Shown: one piece after another, positions 29,012 to 37,980 of the stretch
Numbering within the stretch: the first letter of the stretch is position 1
Layout of the letters: every line of letters starts with the position of its first letter
Assembly: GCA_029781865.1 (NCBI GenBank)
Contig: JAKOVW010000093.1
Span: forward strand, 236,605 to 300,604
Direction of reading: 5' to 3'
DNA from: Bacteroidota bacterium
GTDB taxonomy: Bacteria; Bacteroidota; Bacteroidia; Chitinophagales; Saprospiraceae
Length of the DNA: 64,000 nt
Notes under the pieces: model-generated
Told to the model about the DNA's origin: nothing
Seen by the model: the letters and a program-made list of their open reading frames with translations, nothing else
Databases searched by the model: none
Translations under genes and position numbers: made by a program

Positions 29012-29438
29012 TTTCTTTGGATAAAATAGCACACGCAAGGTTTAATGGCTACTCGGTTTTTATCGACAGCTCAGCTCTTCTATTGTAAATATACAGCTGT
29101 TTATGGACTAACTCATCACGCTGCAATTGCCAATATAGATTCTTCAGGCTACAATCACTATAGATCCATCAGGTATATATATTGCGAAAATCTTTAACGC
29201 CATACATTTCCTGAAATAGTGTACTGTCGGGATTTAATTGATGATCGCTTGAGTTGGAATTGAAATCAAATCAAACATGTTATGATGCACATCCAAAAAT
29301 AAAAGTCAATATATTGAACTTCAGTTTGCACAAGCTGAAGTGATAGCTTAATAAACGGCAATAAACCTTGTGAAATAATCGGGATAACGTTATGAAAGCT
29401 AAGTCAATTAATTCCTTACAGAATCCATTCGCACAGAA
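29012..29438. other. Non-coding stretch
   Basis: About 430 bp between two minus-strand genes. I see no ORF, RNA or repeat apart from short chance inverted repeats. It should include the promoter of the T9SS gene. Confidence 0.4.
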
Positions 29439-29741
29439 TTAAAAATCAGCATCGAGAATTAAATTCTGCGGATTGTTTTTGCGGCTGATCATTCTCGATT
29501 TCTGGCGCTTTAATATTTCCCTTGATATGGCTTCAGACAAATGCTCCGGAGACTCGTGCTTAAGTATATGTGTAATGATCGATTCTTCGACATCCAGGCG
29601 ATACAGATGACTGAATAATAATCCCGGATCTTTGTCTAGCAGTTCTTCTACGCGCTGCCGTATGGATTCTATCCATTGCAATTCGAGGTCCTGGTGTTCC
29701 AGAAATTTTTCAGAATATTCCGGTAAAAGTTCTTCGCTCAT
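29439..29741 (-). CDS. Small hypothetical protein
   Basis: A 100-residue acidic, helix-rich protein (MSEELLPEYSEKFLEHQDLELQWIES...EAISREILKRQKSRM). No domain is recognised and it has no signal peptide. Codon use and charge pattern look genuinely coding. It may be co-transcribed with the choice-of-anchor protein upstream (95-bp gap). Confidence 0.55.
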   Translation of the reverse strand: MSEELLPEYSEKFLEHQDLELQWIESIRQRVEELLDKDPGLLFSHLYRLDVEESIITHILKHESPEHLSEAISREILKRQKSRMISRKNNPQNLILDADF

Positions 29742-29836
29742 TGATGATCCGGCATGAAGCCGTTCTGCTTTGTTTGCTAAGGTAATACGAAAAAAAAAAT
29801 ATCCCTTGCAGGTTCTTCAATCCATCTGCAAACGGT

Positions 29837-30679
29837 TTACGTACGTTGTGCGCGCTTCAACAACTTTTGCGTTTTTATGATATTGTTTTGCTGGTCGAAC
29901 AACTTTGCAAAATAAATGCCATCATTTAAGTTGCTTAAATCTATGGAGTGATTTAGTTCCATCCAATCAATCTCCTTTATTTTTTTTCCAAATAAATCGA
30001 CGACTTCAACTTTGTTCAGTCCATTTGTATCGCCCTGTATCCAAAACCGCTCGGTAAATGGATTGGGATAAATAACGAGACTTGGTGTTGCAGCAGCTTG
30101 CGTAGAAGCAGGAATGCGCTCTTCAATCTGAAATGAAGATTTAGATCCTCCATCGCCACTCTCTGAACCATCTGAATTCACGCCATTACCTCCGGCATAT
30201 ATAGTAACCGGTCCAGAACCGGCAGCAGGAGCCACCCATTGAATTTCGAATAAATTCGTTGCACTTCTATCCGTTTGTTCTGCATACAATCTTCCTTTTG
30301 GAGTGGTTACCAATTTGACATTGCTGCTGATGGGCGATATGGTTTTGAGATTTGTACCGGTCTTTCCCTTGGCTGCATTCAATAAAGTCATTTGGAAACC
30401 ATGTGCTTTAGGTTTGTTTCCGCTTACATAGTTAACTCTTACATGAATTTGATAAGTCTTATTCGGTTCATACTGTGTAACGGTATCTGCATTATCCAAT
30501 ACCAGTATTTGCGTAGCAGTTGTGATAGGGCCGTTATGGCAAGACTGACAAACTGTAGCATCATCACCGGGTGCTCCCGTACTTCCCAATCCAGCGACTG
30601 TTGCACGCCCAAGCCGGTTTGACATAGTGACCACTAGCAACAAAGAAAAAATAAAAGCCAGGTAAACGTATTTCTTCAT
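29837..30679 (-). CDS. Choice-of-anchor V-type secreted protein with CxxCH motif and T9SS domain
   Basis: A 280-residue secreted protein: signal peptide, then GSTGAPGDDATVCQSCHNGP, the hallmark entry of the choice-of-anchor V/reeler-like domain with a CxxCH motif that could bind heme c. A beta-sandwich follows (YQIHVRVNYVSGNKPKAHGFQMTL) with FEIQWVAPAAGSGPVTIYAGG. The last 80 residues are a T9SS sorting domain (IYPNPFTERFWIQGDTNG...KTQKLLKRAQ). The role of the family is unknown; heme attachment is possible, not shown. Confidence 0.82.
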   Translation of the reverse strand: MKKYVYLAFIFSLLLVVTMSNRLGRATVAGLGSTGAPGDDATVCQSCHNGPITTATQILVLDNADTVTQYEPNKTYQIHVRVNYVSGNKPKAHGFQMTLLNAAKGKTGTNLKTISPISSNVKLVTTPKGRLYAEQTDRSATNLFEIQWVAPAAGSGPVTIYAGGNGVNSDGSESGDGGSKSSFQIEERIPASTQAAATPSLVIYPNPFTERFWIQGDTNGLNKVEVVDLFGKKIKEIDWMELNHSIDLSNLNDGIYFAKLFDQQNNIIKTQKLLKRAQRT

Positions 30680-30915
30680 AATTCAATTATTGGCTTAAAG
30701 ATAGATACGACGGATAGACTTGCCTTTTAATGAAAGGTTAAAAAACAAAATCTTAAATTCCGATAGCCAAGACCATAGGCTGTGAGTTATGGCCCTTATA
30801 TATAAATCTGAAAAGGACTCAATCAAAGGATCATATTGATGATGCGAATCACTTGGCAGGCTTAAGTTCAAAACGCTTAGCTAAAAAGCCATCATTGTAA
30901 ACAGTGCAGGATACC

Positions 30916-31545
30916 TTAGCCCCAGTCGCCAAAACAGAGCTCTGGATACTTGCCTACATTGGTGCGGAAAATCGAGTCCAGCTCCAATAAATCCTGCTTT
31001 TCATTGGGACCCGGAACAAAGGCTTCGCCAAAATCAACTGATTTGGTCCGGTAGTTCATAATGGTAGGAATGATGGGTACACCCGCTCCTTTCGCGATAA
31101 AATAGTAGCCCGTCCTGAGTCGGAATACTTTTTTGCGGGTGCCTTCCGGAGCAATTACAATGGCGAATTCTTCATTTGCGTGGAATGCCTGTATATACGA
31201 GTCGACCTGATGCTGCTGGCCCGTCCTGACAACAGGATATCCTCCCATGGCCCTGAAAATAAAGCCGAACGGCGGTTTGAAAAGGCTTTCCTTGCCCAGG
31301 TACTTTATCTTTTGCAGCTTATATGCAGAACGGATGAGGATCCCGATGATAAAATCCCAATTGGAGGTATGCGGTCCAATGGCAATGATAAATTTCGGCA
31401 GGTGATATAGTTTTTCATAGCCTGTGGCCTTCCAACCAAAACATTTTAAAATGATAAGACATAGAAATCTCATGCTCCACAAAATTAGGGAAGAAGACAT
31501 GAAATTCACGGGCAGAATCCGAAGAACAGCAGTTTTAAATCCCAT
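30916..31545 (-). CDS. 1-acylglycerol-3-phosphate acyltransferase-like protein (PlsC superfamily)
   Basis: A 209-residue membrane-associated acyltransferase. The HX4D catalytic motif is PHTSNWDF, and the substrate-binding PEGTR motif follows (APEGTRKKVFRLRTG), as does GVPIIPTI. An N-terminal hydrophobic segment anchors it. The short size and PHTSNWDF variant place it in the branch of PlsC-like proteins common in Bacteroidota whose exact acyl acceptor is often undefined. Single gene divergent from the potassium channel. Confidence 0.85.
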   Translation of the reverse strand: MGFKTAVLRILPVNFMSSSLILWSMRFLCLIILKCFGWKATGYEKLYHLPKFIIAIGPHTSNWDFIIGILIRSAYKLQKIKYLGKESLFKPPFGFIFRAMGGYPVVRTGQQHQVDSYIQAFHANEEFAIVIAPEGTRKKVFRLRTGYYFIAKGAGVPIIPTIMNYRTKSVDFGEAFVPGPNEKQDLLELDSIFRTNVGKYPELCFGDWG

Positions 31546-31707
31546 CGGAAATCAAAGATTAATGAGACTTTTAAAGTCCCGAAAAAGTGATTCCACAACT
31601 TAGAACAGTTCCCCACCATGTGTTTCCGGGCTTTAACCCAACCGGCGGCAATTGTTGCAATTTCTTACTAACATTGCAATGGACTAAATGCCTTCTGTAA
31701 AAAACCC

Positions 31708-32643
31708 ATGAAAGAGAATTCCTTACAAAACAGCAATATAGACCCATCCAAAGAGGACTTTGGTTTTGGCAAGGCCTATTCAACCGGCAGAAACCGGATG
31801 ATCAATGACCAGGGCCGGTTTAACATCTTAAGACTTGGAGAGACCAGCCGAAGCCGTTTTCATGAATTAATAGAAATGAAATGGTCCCGCTTTTTGCTCC
31901 TCATTTTTTTGTATTACACCATCATCAATTTGTTTTTTGGCGTGATGTATTACCTCAATGGCACCGACCAGATCGTCGGTATAGACCACCGTTCTTCGGT
32001 CAGCGAGTTTTATCAGTGTTTCTTTTTCAGCGTTCAGACCTTTACGACAGTAGGCTACGGTGGTATGCACCCGACGGGTTTTCTGGCTTCAAGCATCGCA
32101 GGTCTGGAAGCGTTGTCCGGTCTGCTGACCTTCGCCATCATCACAGGTCTGGTTTATGCCAAATTCAGCAAACCGGAAGCCAAAATCGCCTATTCCGAAC
32201 ACGTCATGGTAGCACCTTATAAGGAAGGGATGTCCTTTCAAATGCGCATTGTCAATGCCCTGAGCAATACCCTGATCGATATGGAAGCTACGATGATCGT
32301 GGCTTATACCCCGCTGAATTCAACCAACCGCATTATCCGAACGCTGAGCCTGGAGATCAGCAAAATTGCGCTGTTCCCGCTAAACTGGACCCTCGTGCAT
32401 CCGATCGATGAAAACTCACCCGTAAAGGATCTGGACCTTGATCATCTGGAAAAGTATGAAATCGAATTGCTCATTCTGCTTCGGGGATTCGATGAAACCT
32501 ATAATCAGATCGTCCACTCCATGCACTCCTACGGGCCCCAGCATTTTGTATACAATGCCAAGTTTAAACCAATGTACGACTACCAGGATGGCAAAACCAG
32601 GCTATACCTTAAAATGCTGGACCAATTTGACCGGCTGAATTAA
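31708..32643 (+). CDS. KirBac-type inward-rectifier potassium channel
   Basis: A 311-residue ion channel. Two transmembrane helices (about 60-82 and 125-150) flank a pore loop with selectivity filter TVGYGG (residues 114-119). The C-terminal cytoplasmic immunoglobulin-like domain typical of Kir channels follows (PEAKIAYSEHVMVAPYKEGM ... NWTLVHPIDENSPVKDL, ELLILLRGFDETYNQ). The fold and order match prokaryotic KirBac channels. It precedes the ECF sigma gene by 32 bp, so the two may be co-transcribed. Confidence 0.93.
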   Translation: MKENSLQNSNIDPSKEDFGFGKAYSTGRNRMINDQGRFNILRLGETSRSRFHELIEMKWSRFLLLIFLYYTIINLFFGVMYYLNGTDQIVGIDHRSSVSEFYQCFFFSVQTFTTVGYGGMHPTGFLASSIAGLEALSGLLTFAIITGLVYAKFSKPEAKIAYSEHVMVAPYKEGMSFQMRIVNALSNTLIDMEATMIVAYTPLNSTNRIIRTLSLEISKIALFPLNWTLVHPIDENSPVKDLDLDHLEKYEIELLILLRGFDETYNQIVHSMHSYGPQHFVYNAKFKPMYDYQDGKTRLYLKMLDQFDRLN

Positions 32644-32675
32644 ACCTGAACGATGAAATTAAGTCTTATAAACTG

Positions 32676-33245
32676 ATGGTGGGCAATAAAAATCCGGACG
32701 ACCAAACGATCCTGGGATGGATTGGCAAAGCGGAAACTCTCGAAAAAGGGTTCCGGGCCCTGGTAGAAAAATACCAGCAAAAATTATACTGGCATGTCCG
32801 GAGAATGGTCCTGTCGCATGATGATGCCGACGACGTGCTTCAAAATACATTTATCAAAGTGTACCGGAGCATAGACCAATTTGAACAAAAGAGTAGCTTG
32901 TACACCTGGTTATACCGGATTGCAACAAATGAAAGTCTGACCTTCCTCGATAAAAACAAAAAGTTTCAATACGATTTTGTGGAAGAACAGGATGAACATC
33001 CGGCGATCAGTCAGCTGAAAGCAGATCCCTATTTTGATGGTAATGAAATTCAGCTGAGACTCCAGGAAGCTCTAACGCGTTTGCCGGAAAAACAAAAACA
33101 GGTTTTCCTGCTGCGCTATCACGATGAAATGTCCTACAAAGACATGTCAGATGTACTTCAAACATCTGAAGGTGCTTTGAAAGCATCCTATCATCATGCA
33201 GTTAAAAAAATTGAAGACTATTTTAAACAAAAAGAACTGATATAA
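32676..33245 (+). CDS. ECF-type RNA polymerase sigma factor
   Basis: A 189-residue sigma-70 factor of the ECF group. Region 2 is seen in YWHVRRMVLSHDDADDVLQNTFIKVYRSIDQFEQKS and region 4 in LTRLPEKQKQVFLLRYHDEMSYKDMSDVLQTSEGALKASYHHAVKK. Just downstream (2 bp) is a gene for a membrane protein in the anti-sigma position, then a Spy-like periplasmic protein, the usual layout of an envelope-stress module. The regulon is unknown. Confidence 0.93.
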   Translation: MVGNKNPDDQTILGWIGKAETLEKGFRALVEKYQQKLYWHVRRMVLSHDDADDVLQNTFIKVYRSIDQFEQKSSLYTWLYRIATNESLTFLDKNKKFQYDFVEEQDEHPAISQLKADPYFDGNEIQLRLQEALTRLPEKQKQVFLLRYHDEMSYKDMSDVLQTSEGALKASYHHAVKKIEDYFKQKELI

Positions 33246-33247
33246 AC

Positions 33248-33778
33248 ATGAATCATCAAATACATCCTATGGAAGATCCGATCGTACCTCGTCACAATGA
33301 GTTGCGTTCTGATGATTCGTTTAAAGTACCCACGTTTTATTTTGAATCACTGACGGACCGCATCATGAAACGGGTTGAACGGGATGCAGTACCGGAAGAA
33401 TTAAAAGAAAATAACTTCAGGGTTCCCGATGGATATTTTGAACAGTTTTCCGACCGGATTATGCTTAAGCTGCAACCTGCGCAATCCCGGACAATTAAAA
33501 CCGGTTTCCGAAGGGCATGGGTCTATAGCGCTGCGGCGGCAGTAACGCTGGTGATCGTCAGCTGGTTTGCCATTCATTTATATAGCAACAAACAAAATCC
33601 GGATTATCTGGCCAATAGTTCTGAAGAAGAATTGCTGGAATATGTATCCATGAATAATTACGATTTTGATCAGAATTCGTTGGCCGTAGTGATGAATGAT
33701 GAAGATGTCAACAACCTGGATATCATGGACGATGTGGATGATGATACTTCCAATATGCTTATGGAAATTTATAAATAA
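33248..33778 (+). CDS. Putative anti-sigma factor or membrane partner of the ECF sigma
   Basis: A 176-residue protein with one transmembrane helix (about 96-115, VYSAAAAVTLVIVSWFAIHLY), a basic cytoplasmic-side N-terminus with two repeated units (VPTFYFESLTDRIMKR and VPDGYFEQFSDRIMLK), and an acidic C-terminal tail. Position directly after an ECF sigma gene (2-bp gap) and the single helix suggest an anti-sigma or sensor role. The zinc-type HxxxCxxC anti-sigma motif is absent. Function is inferred from context. Confidence 0.65.
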   Translation: MNHQIHPMEDPIVPRHNELRSDDSFKVPTFYFESLTDRIMKRVERDAVPEELKENNFRVPDGYFEQFSDRIMLKLQPAQSRTIKTGFRRAWVYSAAAAVTLVIVSWFAIHLYSNKQNPDYLANSSEEELLEYVSMNNYDFDQNSLAVVMNDEDVNNLDIMDDVDDDTSNMLMEIYK

Positions 33779-33869
33779 ACCACAGACATTAGCTATTCCG
33801 GCTGTAGTCTGCATTAAAAATTAATTAAATAAAAACAGGTAGCAAAATGATAGTACCTGGAAACATAAA

Positions 33870-34400
33870 ATGATAAAATCGAAATCTATGATACGTTTAG
33901 CAAATATTCTTCTATTGATATTGAGCTGTACTTTTCTTACGCAGGCTCAACCAGATGATGACTTACAGGGACCCGGTCCCGGAAAAGGTCCCGGAAGACA
34001 ACGCATACTTGAAAAAATGGAAGCCATGCGCGTCGCCTTTCTCACCAATCGCCTGGATCTGACCACCGATGAATCGACGCGGTTCTGGCCTTTGTACAAT
34101 GAGTATTCTCGTAAAAGAAGGGAACTTCGCATCGATCAGTTTGATGAAAAAAGAGCACTGAAACGAGATCAAAATTTATCCGAAGAAGATTCCAAACGCG
34201 CTCTGGAAAATCAGATGCAACTGCAGGAACAGGAATTGACCTTAAAGAAAAATTACTACGAAAAATTTAAAGCCATACTTCCTGCACAAAAACTGGCCAA
34301 ACTAGAGCCTGCTGAAATGGAATTTAACCGCGAAGTCATTCGCAAACTAAAAGAACGCAGAGAACGCAGAATGGGCGGCGGCATGAGAGACAGAAGATAA
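33870..34400 (+). CDS. Spy/CpxP-like periplasmic protein
   Basis: A 176-residue secreted protein: signal peptide (LLLILSCTFLTQA), glycine- and proline-rich linker (GPGPGKGPGRQ), and a long helical body (RILEKMEAMRVAFLTNRLDLTTDESTRFWPLYNEY... KAILPAQKLAKLEPAEMEF) that resembles the LTxxQ-type Spy/CpxP and heavy-metal sensor fold. It ends in a basic tail with GGGMRDRR. It is the third gene of the sigma-factor module, consistent with an envelope-stress chaperone or sensor (inference). ATG 33888 is an alternative start. Confidence 0.75.
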   Translation: MIKSKSMIRLANILLLILSCTFLTQAQPDDDLQGPGPGKGPGRQRILEKMEAMRVAFLTNRLDLTTDESTRFWPLYNEYSRKRRELRIDQFDEKRALKRDQNLSEEDSKRALENQMQLQEQELTLKKNYYEKFKAILPAQKLAKLEPAEMEFNREVIRKLKERRERRMGGGMRDRR

Positions 34401-34551
34401 AGAAATATCAATTCATTGTTTTCCAAAACGGATTTGTAACCACGTGCTGCAGAAATAACATGGAATTTCGGCTGCAACTGTAGTCAGATTTTATGCATCG
34501 TTTTTTTCAGAATCAATTAGCAGATTAAGTAAAGAACTTCGTTTAAGTAGC

Positions 34552-35505
34552 CTATACTTCTATGGCAACATTCCCTTTCTTATGTCCCTTTTCGACATAA
34601 GCATGTGCTTCGGCAATTTGTTCCAATGGATATGTTTTTTCCATCACCGGTTTGAATTGACCTTTTTCAATAAGCTCTTTTAGAAAAAGAATGTCTGCTG
34701 CTTTATGGCTAATTACACCAGTTAATACCGTTTTGTTGCTGGTCTTTGAAATCCAAAAGCCCCGGAGCATTTCCGGCATTCCCGCGGCACTTAGAATCAT
34801 TATTCCATTCTTGCTAAGCGACTTTACACTGCGCGAAACAGATAGTGCATTCACAGCATCAAAAATCACATCATAGGTTTCACCATTCTGAGTAAAATCC
34901 TCTTTAGTATAATCGATGACTCTATTTGCTCCTATCGATTTGACCAGGGCGATATTTGCAGTGCTGCAAACACCCGTCACTTCTGCGCCTAAGGATCTTG
35001 CTATTTGAACAGCAGCACTCCCTACTGCTCCGGAAGCACCTACCACAAGAACTTTTTGGCCGGGTTGTATCCCTGCCTTTTTAATAAAATGCAGTGCGGT
35101 AACTCCACCAAATGGAATGACGGCTGCTTCAGCATGTGAAATGGTTTCGGGTTTTAATGCTATAGATCCATTTTCCGGCATACAGATATATTCTGCATAA
35201 GAACCAAAACGCATATCCGTATGACCAAAAACAAGGTCACCTACCTTAAACTGTTTCACATCTTCGCCGACCTGTTCAACTTCACCTGAAAAAACACTGC
35301 CGAGGATTTGAATTTTGGGTGTGAACAAACCGAATATAAACCGGACCGCAAACGGGTCAGCTTTGCGCAATCGCCAATCGCCGGAATTGACTGCTGTAGC
35401 CCTGATTCTGATTAAAAGTTCATTCTTCTTTGGTGCCGGTTTTTCCACCTGTCTGACCTGAAGAACCTCCGGAGGACCATATTGTGTATAAATTGCTGCT
35501 TTCAT
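34552..35505 (-). CDS. NAD(P)-dependent zinc-less MDR oxidoreductase (quinone reductase-like)
   Basis: A 317-residue medium-chain dehydrogenase/reductase. The N-terminal GroES-like domain is followed by a Rossmann domain with VLVVGASGAVGSAAVQIAR and GAEVTGVCS. The catalytic zinc-ligand pattern of alcohol dehydrogenases is lacking, as in quinone oxidoreductases and zeta-crystallin-type enzymes. It probably reduces quinones or reactive carbonyls. Its upstream region carries the same 62-bp promoter block as the DJ-1 and metallothionein-like genes, so it belongs to the same regulon. Confidence 0.88.
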   Translation of the reverse strand: MKAAIYTQYGPPEVLQVRQVEKPAPKKNELLIRIRATAVNSGDWRLRKADPFAVRFIFGLFTPKIQILGSVFSGEVEQVGEDVKQFKVGDLVFGHTDMRFGSYAEYICMPENGSIALKPETISHAEAAVIPFGGVTALHFIKKAGIQPGQKVLVVGASGAVGSAAVQIARSLGAEVTGVCSTANIALVKSIGANRVIDYTKEDFTQNGETYDVIFDAVNALSVSRSVKSLSKNGIMILSAAGMPEMLRGFWISKTSNKTVLTGVISHKAADILFLKELIEKGQFKPVMEKTYPLEQIAEAHAYVEKGHKKGNVAIEV

Positions 35506-35717
35506 TTTGATATATTATTTTTAGTAATCAATTCAAAGGTTAATAATAAATGTTGCATTTTCTGATTTAATTGATTTTGCTTAGAAATTGTGCCACTGCA
35601 TTCTGATAAATACGATTGTTCATTTTGCGTTTGCGGACAGTTTATTTCAAAATTTATAAATACGAACTATTTAAAGTCGAAACTTGTATGTTTTAATTCT
35701 TGTTTAAAAATGATGGT

Positions 35718-35779
35718 GCAAAAGTAGATTGGCTGTCCGGCAAGGGCATTACACAACTTTGGGATTGGCTTATATAATT
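35718..35779 (-). promoter_or_regulatory. Shared regulated promoter block, copy A (for MDR oxidoreductase)
   Basis: On the minus strand: TATAAGCCAATCCCAAAGT (about 35774-35756), GTGTAATGCC and -7 element TACTTTTG (35726-35719). The distance from the first base of CCAATCCC to the -7 element is 42 nt, as in the other two copies. It would transcribe leftward to the oxidoreductase, giving an approximately 200-nt leader. The long AT-rich DNA from 35506 to 35717 holds no clear gene. Confidence 0.75.
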
Positions 35780-35941
35780 ATGGGAATTGCTTTTCACAAT
35801 GAATCATTCGGCATTGCACATGAACATCTCGTCTTATTAATATCACTCTCGTAATGCTCCGTCACAATAAGACGAATTGACAAATTATCATTATACCTGA
35901 AAAATCACCTGTGTTCTTTGATGCCGGATAAAATACTTTAG

Positions 35942-35949
35942 TATCTTTG
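35942..35949 (+). promoter_or_regulatory. -7 element (TATCTTTG) of the AraC-type regulator
   Basis: TAnnTTTG 20 bp before the ATG at 35969. It lacks the CCAATCCCAAAG block, so the regulator has its own separate promoter. Confidence 0.5.
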
Positions 35950-35968
35950 GTGCAACCCGCTCTGAAAT

Positions 35969-36544
35969 ATGACCTCGACTATTTTGCTTGTAAAAAACAT
36001 GGTTTGCAATCGTTGTGTATTAACCGTAGAAAATATCCTGGAAAAAACAAACATTCCTTATCAAAAAGTTTTATTCGGTGAAATTCATGTCATGGACAGT
36101 TTCACACCATTGCAAAAGCAACAACTTCAGGAAAGCCTTGAAAAAGTAGGATTTGAGTTAATCGACAACCACACCAGCGGATTGGTAGAGAAAATAAAAA
36201 AGCATGTTATTGCAAAAGCCAGAAATGATGTCAGTGAGCAGGAAGGCAGACTCAACCTTTCCGCTTATCTGACTTCGAAATTAAATTACGAATACACACA
36301 TCTCAGCAGTTTGTTTTCCGGTATAGAAGGTAGAACAATAGAAAATTACTTTATCGAGCAACGCATTGAAAAAGCCAAGGAGTTGTTGATTTATGGACAA
36401 AAAACTCTTTCCGAAATTGCCTACGAACTGGAATACAGCAGCACCGCACATCTTTCAAGCCAGTTTAAAAAAGTGACGGGACTCACTCCATCTCACTTTA
36501 AAGAAGTAGGAGCTGCAAAGCGAAAGTCATTGGACAAAGTATAA
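35969..36544 (+). CDS. AraC-family regulator with N-terminal CxxC heavy-metal-associated-like domain
   Basis: A 191-residue regulator. Residues 1-70 resemble a heavy-metal-associated (HMA-like) fold with ILLVKNMVCNRCVLTVENIL, where the C-x-x-C pair could bind Cu(I), although the usual GMTCxxC context is changed. The C-terminal AraC HTH spans about 90-185 (RLNLSAYLTSKLNYEYTHLSSLF, YFIEQRIEKAKELLIYGQKTLSEIAYELEYSSTAHLSSQFKKVTG). It is flanked by three units with the same promoter block, so it is the natural candidate activator for them. Metal specificity is inferred from the multicopper oxidase and cysteine-rich peptide nearby. Confidence 0.88.
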   Translation: MTSTILLVKNMVCNRCVLTVENILEKTNIPYQKVLFGEIHVMDSFTPLQKQQLQESLEKVGFELIDNHTSGLVEKIKKHVIAKARNDVSEQEGRLNLSAYLTSKLNYEYTHLSSLFSGIEGRTIENYFIEQRIEKAKELLIYGQKTLSEIAYELEYSSTAHLSSQFKKVTGLTPSHFKEVGAAKRKSLDKV

Positions 36545-36549
36545 GCCAA

Positions 36550-36611
36550 AATTATATAAGCCAATCCCAAAGTAGTATAACAACTGCCTTTTGCCGAAGG
36601 TCTACTTTTGC
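36550..36611 (+). promoter_or_regulatory. Shared regulated promoter block, copy B (for DJ-1/PfpI gene)
   Basis: TATAAGCCAATCCCAAAGTA (36554-36573), GTATAAC and -7 element TACTTTTG (36603-36610), with CCAATCCC-to-TA spacing of 42 nt. A second TATAAGCCAA lies just upstream, overlapping the stop of the regulator gene. Confidence 0.75.
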
Positions 36612-36634
36612 TGTCTCTTTCAAAATTATTAATC

Positions 36635-37810
36635 ATGAAAACGACAGTAAAAATAAAAGTGATTGCATTTCTGACTATCATTCTCCTTCTCATCATTGTG
36701 ACTTTGCGCTTAAAACCTTTGTGGCAGGTCAACCATTCGGCTATAAAGAATTACACAGTTCATACAAAAGACATGCTTCCGGTATTGGATCCCGGTAAAA
36801 AAACCATTCTGATTATGGCAGATAATAATGGTACCGAAATGTTTGACATGATGGCACCGTATTATTTATTCAATGCCACAGGAAAAGCTAATGTGTATGT
36901 GGTCGCACAACACAAATATCCAGTTTTAATGAAAAAGGGACCGTATCTATTACCGCATTTTACCTACCGCGAAATCGATTCACTCCACATAACTGCAGAT
37001 GTAATCGTAATCCCATTTATGAATGAACCGGATAGTCCGGATAAAATCAGTTGGATTCAAAAGCATTACACGGATTCAACAAAAATACTTTCCATTTGTG
37101 ATGGAGCATGGACCGCGGCTGCAACAGGTTTGTATGATGGCAAACCATTAACTGCACATGCCACCGATTATGAACGCATTAAAAAGAAATTCTTAAAACC
37201 GCATTGGGTAAATCAGGTCAGCGTAACACAATCGGGAAATCTGTTCAGCACAGCCGGTGTCAGCAATGCTGCGGAGGGAAGCCTGGTTGTCATTGAAGAG
37301 TTGTTTGGTAAAGAAACGATGCTCAGCGTTCTCAAAAAGAGTAATTATCCTTCGAATGAAATTAAACGGGTGCATGAGAGCCAGCCACTCCATTCCTGGC
37401 AATATGCAAGGTGGATAGAAAAACTGCTGTTCAAAAAAAACAGAGCTCTCGGAATACTGTTACAAGATGGCATGAATGAATTTGAACTCGCTGCAATCTA
37501 CGATACCTATAGCCGGAGCTTTCCTGTAACATTAAAACCCTTTTCGCTTCATGCAACGATGGTCACTTCAAAATATGGATTAACCCTGCTTGCAGAACCG
37601 GATTACCGTTTAAAGGATCTGGATGAAGTGCACCTGATCGATCCTCAAATTTTACCAGAAGCAGATTTGCAACTGTTGAAGCATACAGAATCCGTTTTAT
37701 ATAGTGATGAAAGTAAAAATTACATTTTCAATACCTGCTTTGACAGGATAGGAAAACAATATGGTGATCGATTTAAAAATCTGATTAAGCAATCGCTCGA
37801 CTATAATTGA
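36635..37810 (+). CDS. Membrane-anchored DJ-1/PfpI-family protein
   Basis: A 391-residue protein with an N-terminal transmembrane helix (about 5-25, IAFLTIILLLIIVTLRL) and two DJ-1/PfpI-like domains. The first has TILIMADNNGTEMFDMMAPY and the nucleophile-elbow ILSICDGAW (reactive Cys), then LTAHATDYERIKK; the second (ALGILLQDGMNEFELAAIYD) lacks a matching cysteine. The layout is like the DJ-1 domain of GATase-AraC fusions but without an HTH. The ATG at 36635 is required because the -7 element covers the longer ORF start. Possible stress-related glyoxalase or chaperone activity is inference. Confidence 0.82.
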   Translation: MKTTVKIKVIAFLTIILLLIIVTLRLKPLWQVNHSAIKNYTVHTKDMLPVLDPGKKTILIMADNNGTEMFDMMAPYYLFNATGKANVYVVAQHKYPVLMKKGPYLLPHFTYREIDSLHITADVIVIPFMNEPDSPDKISWIQKHYTDSTKILSICDGAWTAAATGLYDGKPLTAHATDYERIKKKFLKPHWVNQVSVTQSGNLFSTAGVSNAAEGSLVVIEELFGKETMLSVLKKSNYPSNEIKRVHESQPLHSWQYARWIEKLLFKKNRALGILLQDGMNEFELAAIYDTYSRSFPVTLKPFSLHATMVTSKYGLTLLAEPDYRLKDLDEVHLIDPQILPEADLQLLKHTESVLYSDESKNYIFNTCFDRIGKQYGDRFKNLIKQSLDYN

Positions 37811-37828
37811 AATAAATAGTTGTTTATA

Positions 37829-37861
37829 AAAATCGCTCCGTTCGGAGCGATTTTTTTTTTG
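37829..37861 (+). terminator. Rho-independent terminator
   Basis: Stem AAAATCGCTCC/GGAGCGATTTT with a 4-nt loop and a long T run, 18 bp after the DJ-1 gene stop. Confidence 0.92.
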
Positions 37862-37883
37862 TAATTATTTGATCGCACTTTTT

Positions 37884-37953
37884 GATTCCCAAAATTCTAT
37901 AATCCAATCCCAAAGTTGTATAACAGTGCCCCCTGGAAGGCGGCCTACATTTG
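37884..37953 (+). promoter_or_regulatory. Shared regulated promoter block, copy C (for metallothionein-like peptide and multicopper oxidase)
   Basis: CCAATCCCAAAGTTGTATAAC (starting at 37904) with -7 element TACATTTG (37946-37953), spacing 42 nt as in copies A and B. A second GATTCCCAAAA lies exactly 21 bp upstream, two helical turns, as expected of direct AraC-type half-sites. Confidence 0.78.
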
Positions 37954-37980
37954 CATTATAATTTATAAAACAAATTAATT

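Noticed and set aside
35581..35640. An 18-codon minus-strand ORF (MNNRIYQ...) between promoter copy A and the oxidoreductase
   Set aside because: Too short, no composition bias, no second copy; probably chance within a long AT-rich leader.
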